NCBI RefSeq assembly: GCF_001949145.1
Contig: NW_019091466.1
Location: 170,990 to 198,503, forward strand
Origin: Acanthaster planci
Taxonomy: Eukaryota; Echinodermata; Asteroidea; Valvatida; Acanthasteridae
Direction of reading: 5' to 3'
Length of the DNA stretch: 27,514 nt
Shown: positions 11,001 through 23,000 of the stretch, piece after piece
Numbering within the stretch: the stretch's first letter is position 1
How the letters are laid out: each line of letters starts with the position of its first letter
The notes under the pieces: generated by a model
Databases searched by the model: none
Seen by the model: the letters and a program-made list of their open reading frames with translations, nothing else
What the model was told of the DNA's origin: nothing
Position numbers and translations under genes: made by a program

Positions 11001-14000
11001 GAAGTAAATATCCCTTAGGACCCATGAGATACGCTTCAGTTGCAGCAAGAAGGAGAAGACGCGATTGTACTTGGCTAGACAGGTGTCAGTAATGACGATG
11101 TTACAAGGCCAATCAACCTAATCATGAGGTAACGAGAAACCACTTTTTTTTATTGGGATCCACTGACTGACGTGACAGTCTTGAATTCAAGGCTGATAAA
11201 TGTACTCTGCAAGCTAACTGCCTGCTTACAGTGCATGGTGCATGTAGTATGCATGAAATCGACTAACATGAGGTGCGTGTTCAACTCTTGTCGTTTCAAT
11301 GATCATGGAGCTTTTTTGAAATGAGTGGATTCGGGTAAGGCTTTGCTTTTGGCTGGTTCCAGCCATTTTGAAGCAGTGTTCGAAACCAATTGTTCAAACT
11401 CTGACTGGAACCAGCGAAAACAAAGTCTAAGCTGAATCCACTCATTTCAGAAACACTCATTACAGAATGCAGACGCAGGAGCGCATGTCACTTCGCATGC
11501 AAGCTCAGCAGTCTTGTTTTTAAGGCTACTAAAGGGAAAGAGCTACATGTACACAGTGCAGGCAGTGTGCGACCGTCATTTACCTCGAGATGCATAGAAG
11601 TGAACATAAACGCATTCCTGTTTGTTTTCTGGCCTTTTCTTTTGAGCCAGAAGGAAAAAAATGGAGAAATAGAATTTCAGGGGCTTGATAAAACTAAAAA
11701 ATGGCACCCATGATTTAAAAACGCATTTTTTAAAAACTTCCACTGGAAGTGTGCGCAAGCGTTGACATAACGCACATGCACGTAGTTACTATAATTTGTT
11801 GGTTAAGTAGGGGGCCATCTTGTAGCTGCGTTCAACTGAATGTGAGAATGTGTCCAAGATGCTGAATTCCAGCGCAATTCAAAACGTGGCTCTGCAGCTT
11901 TTGATCTGAAATTGAAATCTTAGAATATTGTTTTTCTTGGGATAGACAGCATTTCGGTGAGCTAAAAACTTCACCAAGTTTGTTCTTAGGAACTCTTCTT
12001 TAGATTTTGAGAAATTTTGTTGTTTGAAGGACACATAACATACAAACGGCCATCATTAACAGTGTCTAGGCTCTATCATCCTAAATCCTGCTGAGGCCTA
12101 AAAACCTCCAGGTGGATTTTGTGGAAGAAAATTTACGAGCCATTTTCATGATTGTTAAGATGTTAAGAGAGTATGCACAGGGAGTAATATAAAAGAAATG
12201 ATACTTCATTTTCAGCAGCTGTCCACTGCTATCTCTTTACATTGTCTGAATGTGAACAGAGGATGTTGACACGTTTCTTACCCTGTATCGTAGCTCCAAG
12301 CAATCAAATGTATCAATAGCTGTCAAAGAAACACATTGAGAATTCTAAAACTGGTATAAATGGGGGCATTACAGAATTGTTGCTATTGTTAGACACAGAA
12401 ACTTTGCTTGTAGTTACACAGTCAGAAAAAACTTGTAGCCACTAACTGCACACGTGCTATTCATGATTATTTAAAGCAATTCTTCATAGCATAATATGTT
12501 GTGATAAAATGTGGGGAAAGTAATGACAAGAAACCTAAGGGCAGTGTGTAAGAAAGCAAGGAACCTAAGCGTAGTGTGTAGAAAAGCAAGGAACCAAGGG
12601 TAGTGTGTAGGAAAGCAAGGAACCTAAGGGCAGTGTGTAGGAAAGCGAGGAACCTAAGGGTAGTGTGTAGGAAAGCAAGGAACCAAGGGTAGTGTGTAGG
12701 AAAGCAAGGAACCTAAGGGTAGTGTGTAGGAAAGCAAGGAATTTGCTCCAAGTCTATCATGATCACAGAAAAATGACATTCCTTCCCAAACAAAAAAAGA
12801 ACAAGAAATTGTGGTCTTGCATTACAAGAAGTTGGAAGAGTGCTTGTTGTACCACACATGAAATCTGATTCATCAAAAACAACATTCCCATTGATTAAAA
12901 TTTACAAAGGTTCCTTCACCCTCTACAAAGTCTTTACAATATTTCAAATCTGGTGGCTGGTGAAAGTTGGCGATTAATGGTGGTTTGCTCCATTCTTGAA
13001 TAACTATGGGCATCAACAAGCTCTTGACATGAATATGAACGTTTTAGACAAGAATGAGAACATGACTGACCATTTGGTTTGAAGTGGTGAGGGAGGTATT
13101 TCAGGCTGAAGCCTAGGTTATTGGTATACTGAGACTCTCTGTTGGCTGAGTTCTGGATGGCTCTAGCAAGGACTTGGTTCAAGACGATGGGTGTCAGCAG
13201 CTCATTGGGTCTCATACCCTGAGACAGCTGTCAGAGCAAGAAATGCACACATTTACATTTCCACAAGGTCATCACTTCCAAAGGTCTCGCATTTACTAGC
13301 AGAACAATGAGGTTGCTTTTAATCAAGAAAATGTAAACGTTGATTTTTACACTAATGTAAGCCATGCATGCTTAATTTGCTAATTTGCAAACATCACATC
13401 AACTATATACGGAAACTGACAATGTGCTTGATAATAATTGTAAAGAATAACGTAATTGAGTAGAGTGGAATTTGGATCTGCAATCTCTGGGACACAGTGT
13501 AAAGGTATGGCTACATGTTCAAGATAATTTCTGAACAGAAAACAGGTTTAAATAATACTAAGTTAATTCATTTCAATCACATTATAAAGATGAACAAAGA
13601 AATTGACTGGAGCGGGATTTTAACCTGCGACCTCTGGAACACTGTACTAATGCTCTACCAACTGAGCTATCCAGCAATATAATTATAGTAATTGTCAACA
13701 TCTTCGTTCAGGAGTGCTAGTGAGAAGCCATTAAAGCATGGTGTATGAGGTTCATAAATATTTTCCAAGGTATTACAATGAGTTACATGTGCATTGAATG
13801 ACTGACCTTGTCAAACAACTGGTCACAAAGTGATTGGCCAAACTCGCCATCTTCCAGAAACAAGAAACTCCGAATGGATTTGAAGTGTTGACCAATTTTC
13901 AGCTCCACCATGAAGTAGTCCAGAATACTTTGATTGACCAAACTGATTCTGTCCGGTGGAGAGAGGCAATTAAAACATTAAGTGCACAGTCAATTTGTAT

Positions 14001-17000
14001 GAATGTTTTTCTGAATTGAGAATGACAAGTTCAAAGAATACACAGTAGCCTTCCATTTGCATTCACACTACAAGCCGTGGCAGATCTGTTTATTAGAATA
14101 CAAGAACACGAAAGAAATGAACCACAGCCCTCCATTTTCTATTGTACTCCTGAATGTTAATGAGCTTGAATTAGGCTATATGCCAAAGGTTGAAGAGTGC
14201 TCTAGAAATGAGAGAATGCTCCTGTCCAAGGGATGAAGACATGAGCTACATACCAAAATGTAGCATTTTATGCCCTTATTTAGAAAAAAAATGTTCATGT
14301 GGAAATACATGTACTGGTTCATGCAGCTGAAATCCAAGATGGCCACTGAAATTCAAGATGGCCACCACGAAATCCTAAAAAATGCATAATGCAAGCTATT
14401 TCCCTTTTTGGTGACCATTTTTTCCCACTAGAAGAGGTTTCTGGACAAATACAATGTACTTGTACACAATATTGATATCCTACAGTATGATAACATATCA
14501 ATAGTAACAGATCTGTCTTGCATTGTGTTACACTTTCAATCATGTTTTGAGAAAGCTGTCAATTTCATTAATCTATGTACATAATGCCCCAAATCTATAA
14601 TGGTAACCTGTTACAGTCTATTACACTAAATATGCTCAAAGTAGTCTTGTTTAATTGTATGTTCCCTCAGATGGATGGTAAGTTGTTTGCCAAAAGGGAG
14701 GATCCTACAAAATTGGACGCACACAAGTGCGCAGTGGGGACTGCTTTCTTCCTTTTCCCCAGCTTTTACAAACTCTAGAAATCTGTCAGTGTCTCTGTTT
14801 TCCTTACAATAGTTCTTGAAACATAGTCAGGTTAATGTAGCTTTCTGAAGGGAATGTTCCTTACAGAAAGAAGGGATAAAGAATATTTCACTTGGTCATA
14901 TAACTCCGGAATGAACTCAATGAAAAAGCCTCATTAGCCAGAGAGCTGTCTGTAACAGTGATCAAGGCTCTCATTTCAGCAGGAAATCTAGTATACTAGA
15001 CAGGGGGTTGTAGCTGACAAAGTTACTGGGAAGACTAGGAAGAAATTTGATATATCAGCCACAATAAACACCCCCCCCCAAAAAAGAAGCATATTTTAGT
15101 CTTCTGTATACATTGTACGTGTGTGGCTGGGCAACGCTGCCATGCCATGCATAGTTTCAAGAGACTGACCAGTGCTTAATCTTGTTATGCTGTGGAACTC
15201 TGCATAATAGGGGTAATGAGTATAACTCAACTTGAAATTCACAGGACCATCAAACTTACTGGTTATGGTACTTACTAGATCAGCAATAACGTTTATCTAT
15301 AGTCCTGGTCAAACCACCCAGAGGGAATTTTGAGCACTGATGACATTGGTTGCATAATCTGCAGACCACAGGATACATGCAGATGGGGACTATTTCCTAC
15401 ACTATCTAATACAAACGACTCAAAGTTTTGAGGCATGTTGATCACATGAACTTTAGCAAATATATAGATCAGTCTAAATACTGGTCAGCTGAAGGTCAGA
15501 CAATGTTTACCTAAACATCCTAAAAATGTGAAATTGAGCATTACCCATAGCTTCTAAGGCATGTCTAGAGCCATCCTAAATCTGCCACAATCCGTTAAAC
15601 AGTTGAGGAGCATCAAGTCCAATGAAAAGTAATAGCAGCTGGATTTTACCATTCTTAAACCTTCTAATCATGCAACACTCAAAGTGGATTTGAAGGATCT
15701 GGGAGGGTAGGGTTAAATATGCCCTCATCTAAACTTGCTGATAGATTTTGGAACCCAGGTACTGAAGGCAAAGTTTGAATGACATCTAGAATGACTTACT
15801 GGGCCAAGAGTGGGGAAGTGACTGATCTCTTCATGATGATAGGTAATGACTGCAACTCAACAGCATCAATGCTTTCACTCTCGGCAGCTTGTAAGCCATA
15901 GTCACCAATCTCTGTTGTCAGTGGCATGAATCCAATGTTGGATAAAAGGTCTGGCATCGGAGGCTTGTCTGGAGAAAAATAAAATATAATTTTTTTAAAT
16001 CCCAGGCAATGATCTGGACTTGAAAAGGTCATTCACAAGTGAGCAATCAAGTGCAGCAAAATGCCCACATGGGACAGGTATTCCCATCAAGAAATTCCCA
16101 TTCAGGACAATCATTTTCATACATAAATCCCCATTAAGAAATACTGATACACAACACAAGCACATCCCTGTGCAAAAATTCCAATACGCAAGTCAAGCGT
16201 CAATGTTAAATGACATTTTTATTCTTTATTTTAATGATCGGTGTTCTTAGAACACTACACCTTAGTTTTTCAACACTTTCTGTAGAGACAAACAAGAGTT
16301 AAATCCTGCTTGTTTTAGTATGAGTTTTCCTTAAGGACTCTTGGAAATCTGCACACAGAGCCAATCTGTGTTCATCAGTGGAAAGCAAGAATATATTGGA
16401 TCCTTATACTAGTTACTTACCAAGGGCTTCAAAGTTATCTTGAAACAGTTCCACCCCTTGGCCTGTCCAGACAACGACCGCTTGCTGTGCCATGGAATGA
16501 TCACTGTCTGTGTTATCAACTGTTTGTTTTTCCATCTCTGCCCCCCTCTGCTCATCAAGCCTTCCCCTACCATATATGACATTCTGTGCTGTGGAGTCTG
16601 AGGGGTGCTGGCTGTGATGTACAGCTACAAGACTTGTCCTGTCTGGCTGCCTTTTGACATCCACTGTCTGCTGATCATGAGGGTGAAGCAAGGTCTGTAT
16701 TGTGGAATCTGAGGCATGGCCAACTGGCAGTTTGAAAACTGCACCGACTTGTGTCACAAATTGAGTGACACGTGAACTTGTGTCATGATCGATGCTGGCT
16801 GATTGGCTATCAGGCTTTACCATCACAGAGTCCAAGTTCTTGCTCAGTAAATCTGAAACTTGCCTGTGGGTGGCTGATGGGTACAACACATCACCAAGGG
16901 TGGAATCCCCAGCATGTCCAAATGCACTTTTCCTTTTCACTCTGCCTTCCCTGCCTGACTGGTTTCCCTGTGAAAATGAATAAGATGTCTTGCTGTCTTT

Positions 17001-20000
17001 GGCTGAGGCTGCTGATGAGGATTGTTCCACTGAAACAGTAGGGAGGGGTGCAATTCTGGAGCCAGAGGGACCAATATGACCTGTTGAGGTGCTCTCTTGT
17101 TTGAGATTTTCCTGTGATGAAGAGTCCTCTGTAACAGCACAGATACCAGGAGGCTGGGTCTTTTTATCTGTGGGATACAGGATGTCACCTAATGACGAGT
17201 CCCCAGCATGTCTGTGACTGCTTTTGATAACTGGCCTCATTTCCCCTTCTGTTGACTCATAACCTACTCTGTAACGTGAATCAGCAGGTCCCCCGCGAGT
17301 GCTCAAGAAAGTAGGTGCAGAATGCCCTGTGACAGAGGAATATATGATATCTCCAGCAACTGAGTCTGAGGGATGTGCTTGTGATGTTGCAGGTAATGCA
17401 GGATCCACAAAAGATGGGAGTCCCAGCATTTCATCAACTACATTGATAGCAGGTGGATGCTGTGAGGACAACTCCTGGTTTGGTACCTTAGATGGCAGAC
17501 TAGATCCAATCTGGATCAGAACATCCTCAACATCTGCATCGTTTGAAGATGCCATCTCAAGGCCATCATCCTCAATGGGCTCCCTAGGGAGAAAGTCTTG
17601 AATGGATAGATCCATAAGGTTTGGTGTCGCCTCTACCCTTGTTGGGTTTGTTCCCATTGATCTATCATCACCACTACTCTGACCAATCATCTGAAGTGTG
17701 CCTTCAATGTCTTCATTAGGGAGTCCATCAGTTTTTTCCACATGAGTTCCAATGGGGATCAGCCCACTAGGTGCATCCCCCGTTAGTAGGTCTGCCTGTG
17801 GAAGGTTAGGCTCTTGGCTTGCTTCCTGAGTGGCTACATATGGAGGAACCGTGTGGGTTCGCATCTTTGATGCTCCAGCTTCATTACTACTACCAGTGGG
17901 AAGATTCACTGAATGAAGTGTTTCAAGGTCTTGTCTTGCTCCACTTTCTATCAGAATCCTGTCTGCAGAGGCGACCGTGGTTCCCTTTGAGCTCTCACCG
18001 ACCCCTGATCCCCCTTTAGACTCATTGTCTGGGATATCGAGAGGGGTCATGGTTGACTGCTTGTTGGCAAGTTCTTCTCTGATTTTCATTTCTTCTTGAA
18101 CCATGAATTTCAAACGTGCTTGATCCAGCTGATGTCGACTGACACGCCACAGGGCTTTGCGCTCTCTAGCAGCTGCTTCTTCAGTTAGTTGAGCATAGTA
18201 CTCAATCATCTCCTCCCTGAGATGGTGAATCACGAGAAAATCTTATTACGTGCTATCACAGATAGTTACATAACACTCACAAAATCAAACCTCATGTCAA
18301 GAAAAAGAACTTTTAGGGCTGTGCCGAATATCCAAATGCTCGATTGTTTATTGAATATTTGAATATCATCTTCTGAATTTGAATATTCGAATGCAAAATT
18401 CATGAAAAAGAAGGGAGAATCTTCTTTTTTTTTAATGAGAACAATTGCAATATTCAATTACACTAACAATTTGCATTTCATAGTATGACACCTCTCCCCT
18501 CCCTCAAGAAATCGTACTACAGCAGCCTTATTTGGAAAAGTAAAACTCATAGCATATAACATTTGATACTTGCAGTTATACATGCATGCTCTCTGATGTA
18601 CTTGAGTTGGAAGTAGACATTACATCAAAGTAAAAATGTAAGAACTTTTAATTAACATCCACTTCAAATAGGAGTACATTTACATTGGATTTATTAATCA
18701 AATATCTCTAAAATTGCAGAATCTATGAGTGACACCTAACAATATCAAGTAATGAATACTTTTACTTGTGGTACACAAGCTAACCTAGCCTCCCTTGATG
18801 ACATGCACCATTGTATTGTCCTCAGTTTCAGATCAGCAAAATGCAATACTTAAGGAATAACCTCAGGAAAGTATCACTACATTCTATTTAAAAAGAGTCA
18901 ATACTGGGCTACCATGCAGCATGCATCCTACCTCACTTTCTGTTCTACTTCATATTGAGCCCTTGCTTCGCCTTCTTCCCTTTTGGTCAGTGCATCCATC
19001 CTTTCAATATCCTCCTGTCTCTCTGCCTCTTCTGTGAGTGCACGACGCTGAATAAAAAAAGATAACTTCACACTAATTGCACATGCCGATGAATATGGAT
19101 GAATAAACCAAATGTCCCAAGCAACGTCCAGCAATGAATGAGGTTTTATAAGATGATGACATTTGACTAACCACAAGATCCCTCTGCATTTGGTCCTTAA
19201 GTTGCTGGAATTCTTGTCTCTTCTTGGCATCTTCTACCATTCTCCGTTCTTGAATTGCATCTACATTGATAAAAATTGAAACTGAATGGAAAATGCAGTG
19301 TAAAGATGACTGAAAACCTCTTTCCCAAGGAAACCTTCTGAGAGATTATTTGCAACTGATGGCACAGCTGTTTGGCATTCTAATGAAAGCCAAGGCATCG
19401 TCACTGAGGAATTACCTTGGAGTCGTTTCAGCTCTTCTGATGCTGCCTGTCTTGCTTGACTGATTAATGCCTGTCTTGCTTCTGATTCCATCAGCTCCTA
19501 AAAATATTAACAGAAACAATACCGAGACAATATTTTCTTTGCTGTGCAGATGAGATAAAAACAAACTTGAATAACAAAATAAGAAAGGACAAACTTGCAA
19601 AATAGGTAATACTAGATTGTCAATACCAGATTACAGCCATTTGCCTTTTGTACAGATTTCGAATTAAGGTCTGTCCATATATTGATAATATCTGATACAT
19701 TGATTTTGCTTTGATATTGGTATGAACGATATCACTTGAACGCTGAAATCCATATATTGAAGGTGCTGATATAGTGAAAAAAATGAAAAATCAAAATTAT
19801 AATAAAGTAGTTGTTACACACAATGTCTCGTCCAAGGTGAAAGAAGACGTTTGTGCCTTTTCCTAGAATTGTACTTAATGTGGGCCACAAACTCAAAGGC
19901 AATAAATTGTTGCAGTTTTCAGCCCAATAAACCTCTGACTCCCCTTTCGTGAATTGAATCTTGACACCGCCGGTTTACCCTAATCTTGCTGACTGTCTTG

Positions 20001-23000
20001 AACTGAATCTTGACACAGTCAGCTTGCTCTGATCTTGCCGACTGTCTGATCTTGCTGATGACTGTAGCGGTCTCGCGGACTTGTTAAAATGTTTGCGCTA
20101 GTCCAGTGGCATCGTTAGGATTTTACTATTGGGGGCACAAGGGGGCACCAGCATCTTATGGGGGAACCTGCTTTCAGTGGTGTGTTTTTGGGGGCAAGTT
20201 TTTGTTAGCCTTGTTTAAAATCCATTCATCCATTTTTTCTTTCAGTGGGGGCATCTGGGGGGCTACCGAGAATTTGTGGAGGGCATGTGCCCCTTCCCGT
20301 GGCTACGGCACGTTTTTTGCAGTTTATTTCCTCTGTAGGACCGTCCCCTAACCTGTAGAGTTTGCCCTTAACCTTTTTTGTGTTCCTTTGAAGGGTCCAG
20401 ATTATTTTCATTTTGCCATAAATGGATCATAAATAAAGATTAAATCCTTTAAAAGAAATCTGGAAAAAACGAAAGCCATGCAAAGACACCCAGTCTAATA
20501 GTGCTGTTAAGGTAGTACTGTTACTTAGCAATGTGGCTCTGAAATCAGCAGGGCATTCCAGACATCAGAACTGGCCAATCTACACCTGGAGCATCTTGAT
20601 TTATACCTTTTGCGCACCTTTTATAAGATTTCATGGCTTTGTCAATCATTTAGTCTTTCCTTGAGACCCCAGTGCGTGATGTTGAATCATGCAGAATGCA
20701 CCTTCTTAATGGCCAACATGCTGGTTAGTGTAGCAAGTCCAAAAACACATGAAATGGTGCTCTACTACAATGACCCAAATAATCCCCGACGCCTCGAACT
20801 GAGACTGATAATCTCACAGCCCGCACATGCAGTTCCCATGCATTTTTCTTGGCAATGACCCAAAACTGCGATCAATGATTGTTTGCCGAGTAGGCTGAAT
20901 CAACAAGGAACCCGAAAACTGCATACATGTACTTCAGTGTTGAGGTCGGTTCATAAATGTACTTGAATGGGCCTTACATCACAGTGGGCGCTAAACGCTT
21001 TCCAACCACAGCATGGTTCAAACTTGAAAATTGTACTGTATTTTGGGGGCAGGTTTAGCAAGTCAGTTGATTTGGGTATAAAAGAACTGAACCATCAATA
21101 AGGTCTGCCCTTCTAGTCACCGGCAAGCTGGGAGCTCGGAAGCTGTGCACTGGTTCTTTAGAGAGGCAAGTCACAGAGCAGGCTGTCATGATCATGGAAT
21201 GGCAAGACTTGGAGTGAATGTTCATATTAAAATGAGATGAGCCATCAGTGATGCTGGGCATTCCAAACGTTGATATCGGGAATTATCTATAATCGACAGA
21301 GTTTACTTCAAATTAAAAAAAGAGATTTTTTTAAAGTCCAGTTTCTTAATTTTTGGCACAAATAGCCCAGTCTGCTTTGAATGTATAACCCAGATAATAA
21401 TTTCAGCCTAATTCAAAGGCTCAGGCAAGAAAACCAACACCCCATGAAAACTTTCAGTTGATACATTTACCTGTTCTTGCCTTGAGATGGTTTTCTGTCT
21501 GGCCAGTGCTTGCATATGACCAATGTAGACTGCCGTTCTCTTGGCTGAGTTGTCTAACTCTTCTGTGGAGAAAGTCAAACTAATCCTTGGAATAGAAACC
21601 CCAGGATTGCACAGAAAATGCTGCAAAATAAGAATGAAAGGGACGCACACATTTATAATACTTGCTGATAAAGTTTGTAAAATTCCATGAAATAAAGATT
21701 GATTTGTTCTACAAGAGATGAACGTTTTACACAATTTACCTCTGGACAACAGAGACGCAATAAATTCAACGACTTTCCACAGACATAGATGTCATACGCC
21801 AGATCCTTCAAAAACAGGGGGACATTCTCCTCAGCACTGTCCGACTTCATGACAAATCCTTGTGTCCAGTAATGCTTATCTGTGGACAGGACAAATTCAA
21901 CAAATTATTCTATAATTCTATTTATTTTTTTCAAGAAAAAAAGTCAGTAAAAGAAATGCAACCTTAGCAAATAAGATCCCTTCTCAGAAATTACAGTGGT
22001 AGTCTGCTTGTTTCATTTCACACAATTTTCCGAAAGTGCAAAACTACATACTCCATGCAGCACTACTGCCAAATAGTAACAAGGCAAAAAGTTCTAATGT
22101 CAAAGGAATCTGAAATGCCATAGTAATCACGCGCTCATGCAGTGATATACTCATCTTGTGCAAATGCTATGGTTTCAGGCACATTATAAATTGGTTTCTA
22201 GCACTCCACAAGTTGCATGTGTGCAGGCGTGCCATGTATAGTGTGGACCTCTGCACAAAAGAAGTCCACATAATGTAGGATGCGATGGTGTAATGTGGAC
22301 CCGCACACGTCCACACAATGTTTCCCCCTCTCTGAAAGTTTCAGGGGCATTTTGGGGGCAAGGCTATCTGTGGCAAAATGAAGATGAACAGTCCATGGAA
22401 TCATCATCAAAAATCCAACTTGACAGAGTTATACTAGTTGGAGGAGAAAACGAGCATTTTCCTAAAGTTTCTTTAACCAAAGGAGAATAAAGGAATGTCC
22501 ACACTTTGTACGTAAAACAGGTATGGGTGTGCAGCTGTGTGTGTGCATACATCCTATGGCAGCTCTCCTGTGACATGCATGTACTGCCACGCATGACTTC
22601 AGCTGAGTTCACTATGAACAATGCTAAGAATGAAAGGATCCTCACCTCTGTAGTGAAGGTATTCATCACTAACAGATATCAGGAACTCCCCAAAGACATC
22701 ACGACAGATTCCATTAAACACCCAGTCTTGGATAAACCTGAGCAAACCAAAAAAAGACCTTGTAACTATCATGTTGCAATGAAATGTGAACAGCTGTCTT
22801 GATGTAAAGAAAACATTGCAAATGAACAATCTCACTCCAGAACCAGTTTCTGACAGGTTTTCTGCATTGATATCTTACAAACACACATTTGGAAATAAAA
22901 TGTTCATTCAATCTGTCGCCTGATGAAACATTTCTTGTACATCAATATGTTCACATCATAAATTGAACATGGAGTCTACAGACTTCTATGCTTTAATGGT

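Larger units (their letters stand above)
19498..21470 (-). other. TUBGCP6 intron between exons 5 and 6
   Basis: 1,973 bp, GT-AG. It contains a partial tandem duplication (19955-20065) and a G-rich dispersed repeat (20106-20310). A TATAAAAG string at 21077-21084 has no gene downstream that I can recognise. Confidence 0.8.

Noticed and set aside
16772-17601. Several plus-strand frames opposite the large TUBGCP6 exon
   Set aside because: Antisense shadows of a long conserved coding exon; none has recognisable content.
21077-21084. TATAAAAG, a consensus TATA box, inside the exon 5/6 intron
   Set aside because: No open frame or RNA gene I recognise follows on the plus strand; one octamer is not enough.
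22506-22802. Plus-strand frame overlapping TUBGCP6 exon 3
   Set aside because: Shadow of the minus-strand exon, which has strong family similarity and proper splice sites.
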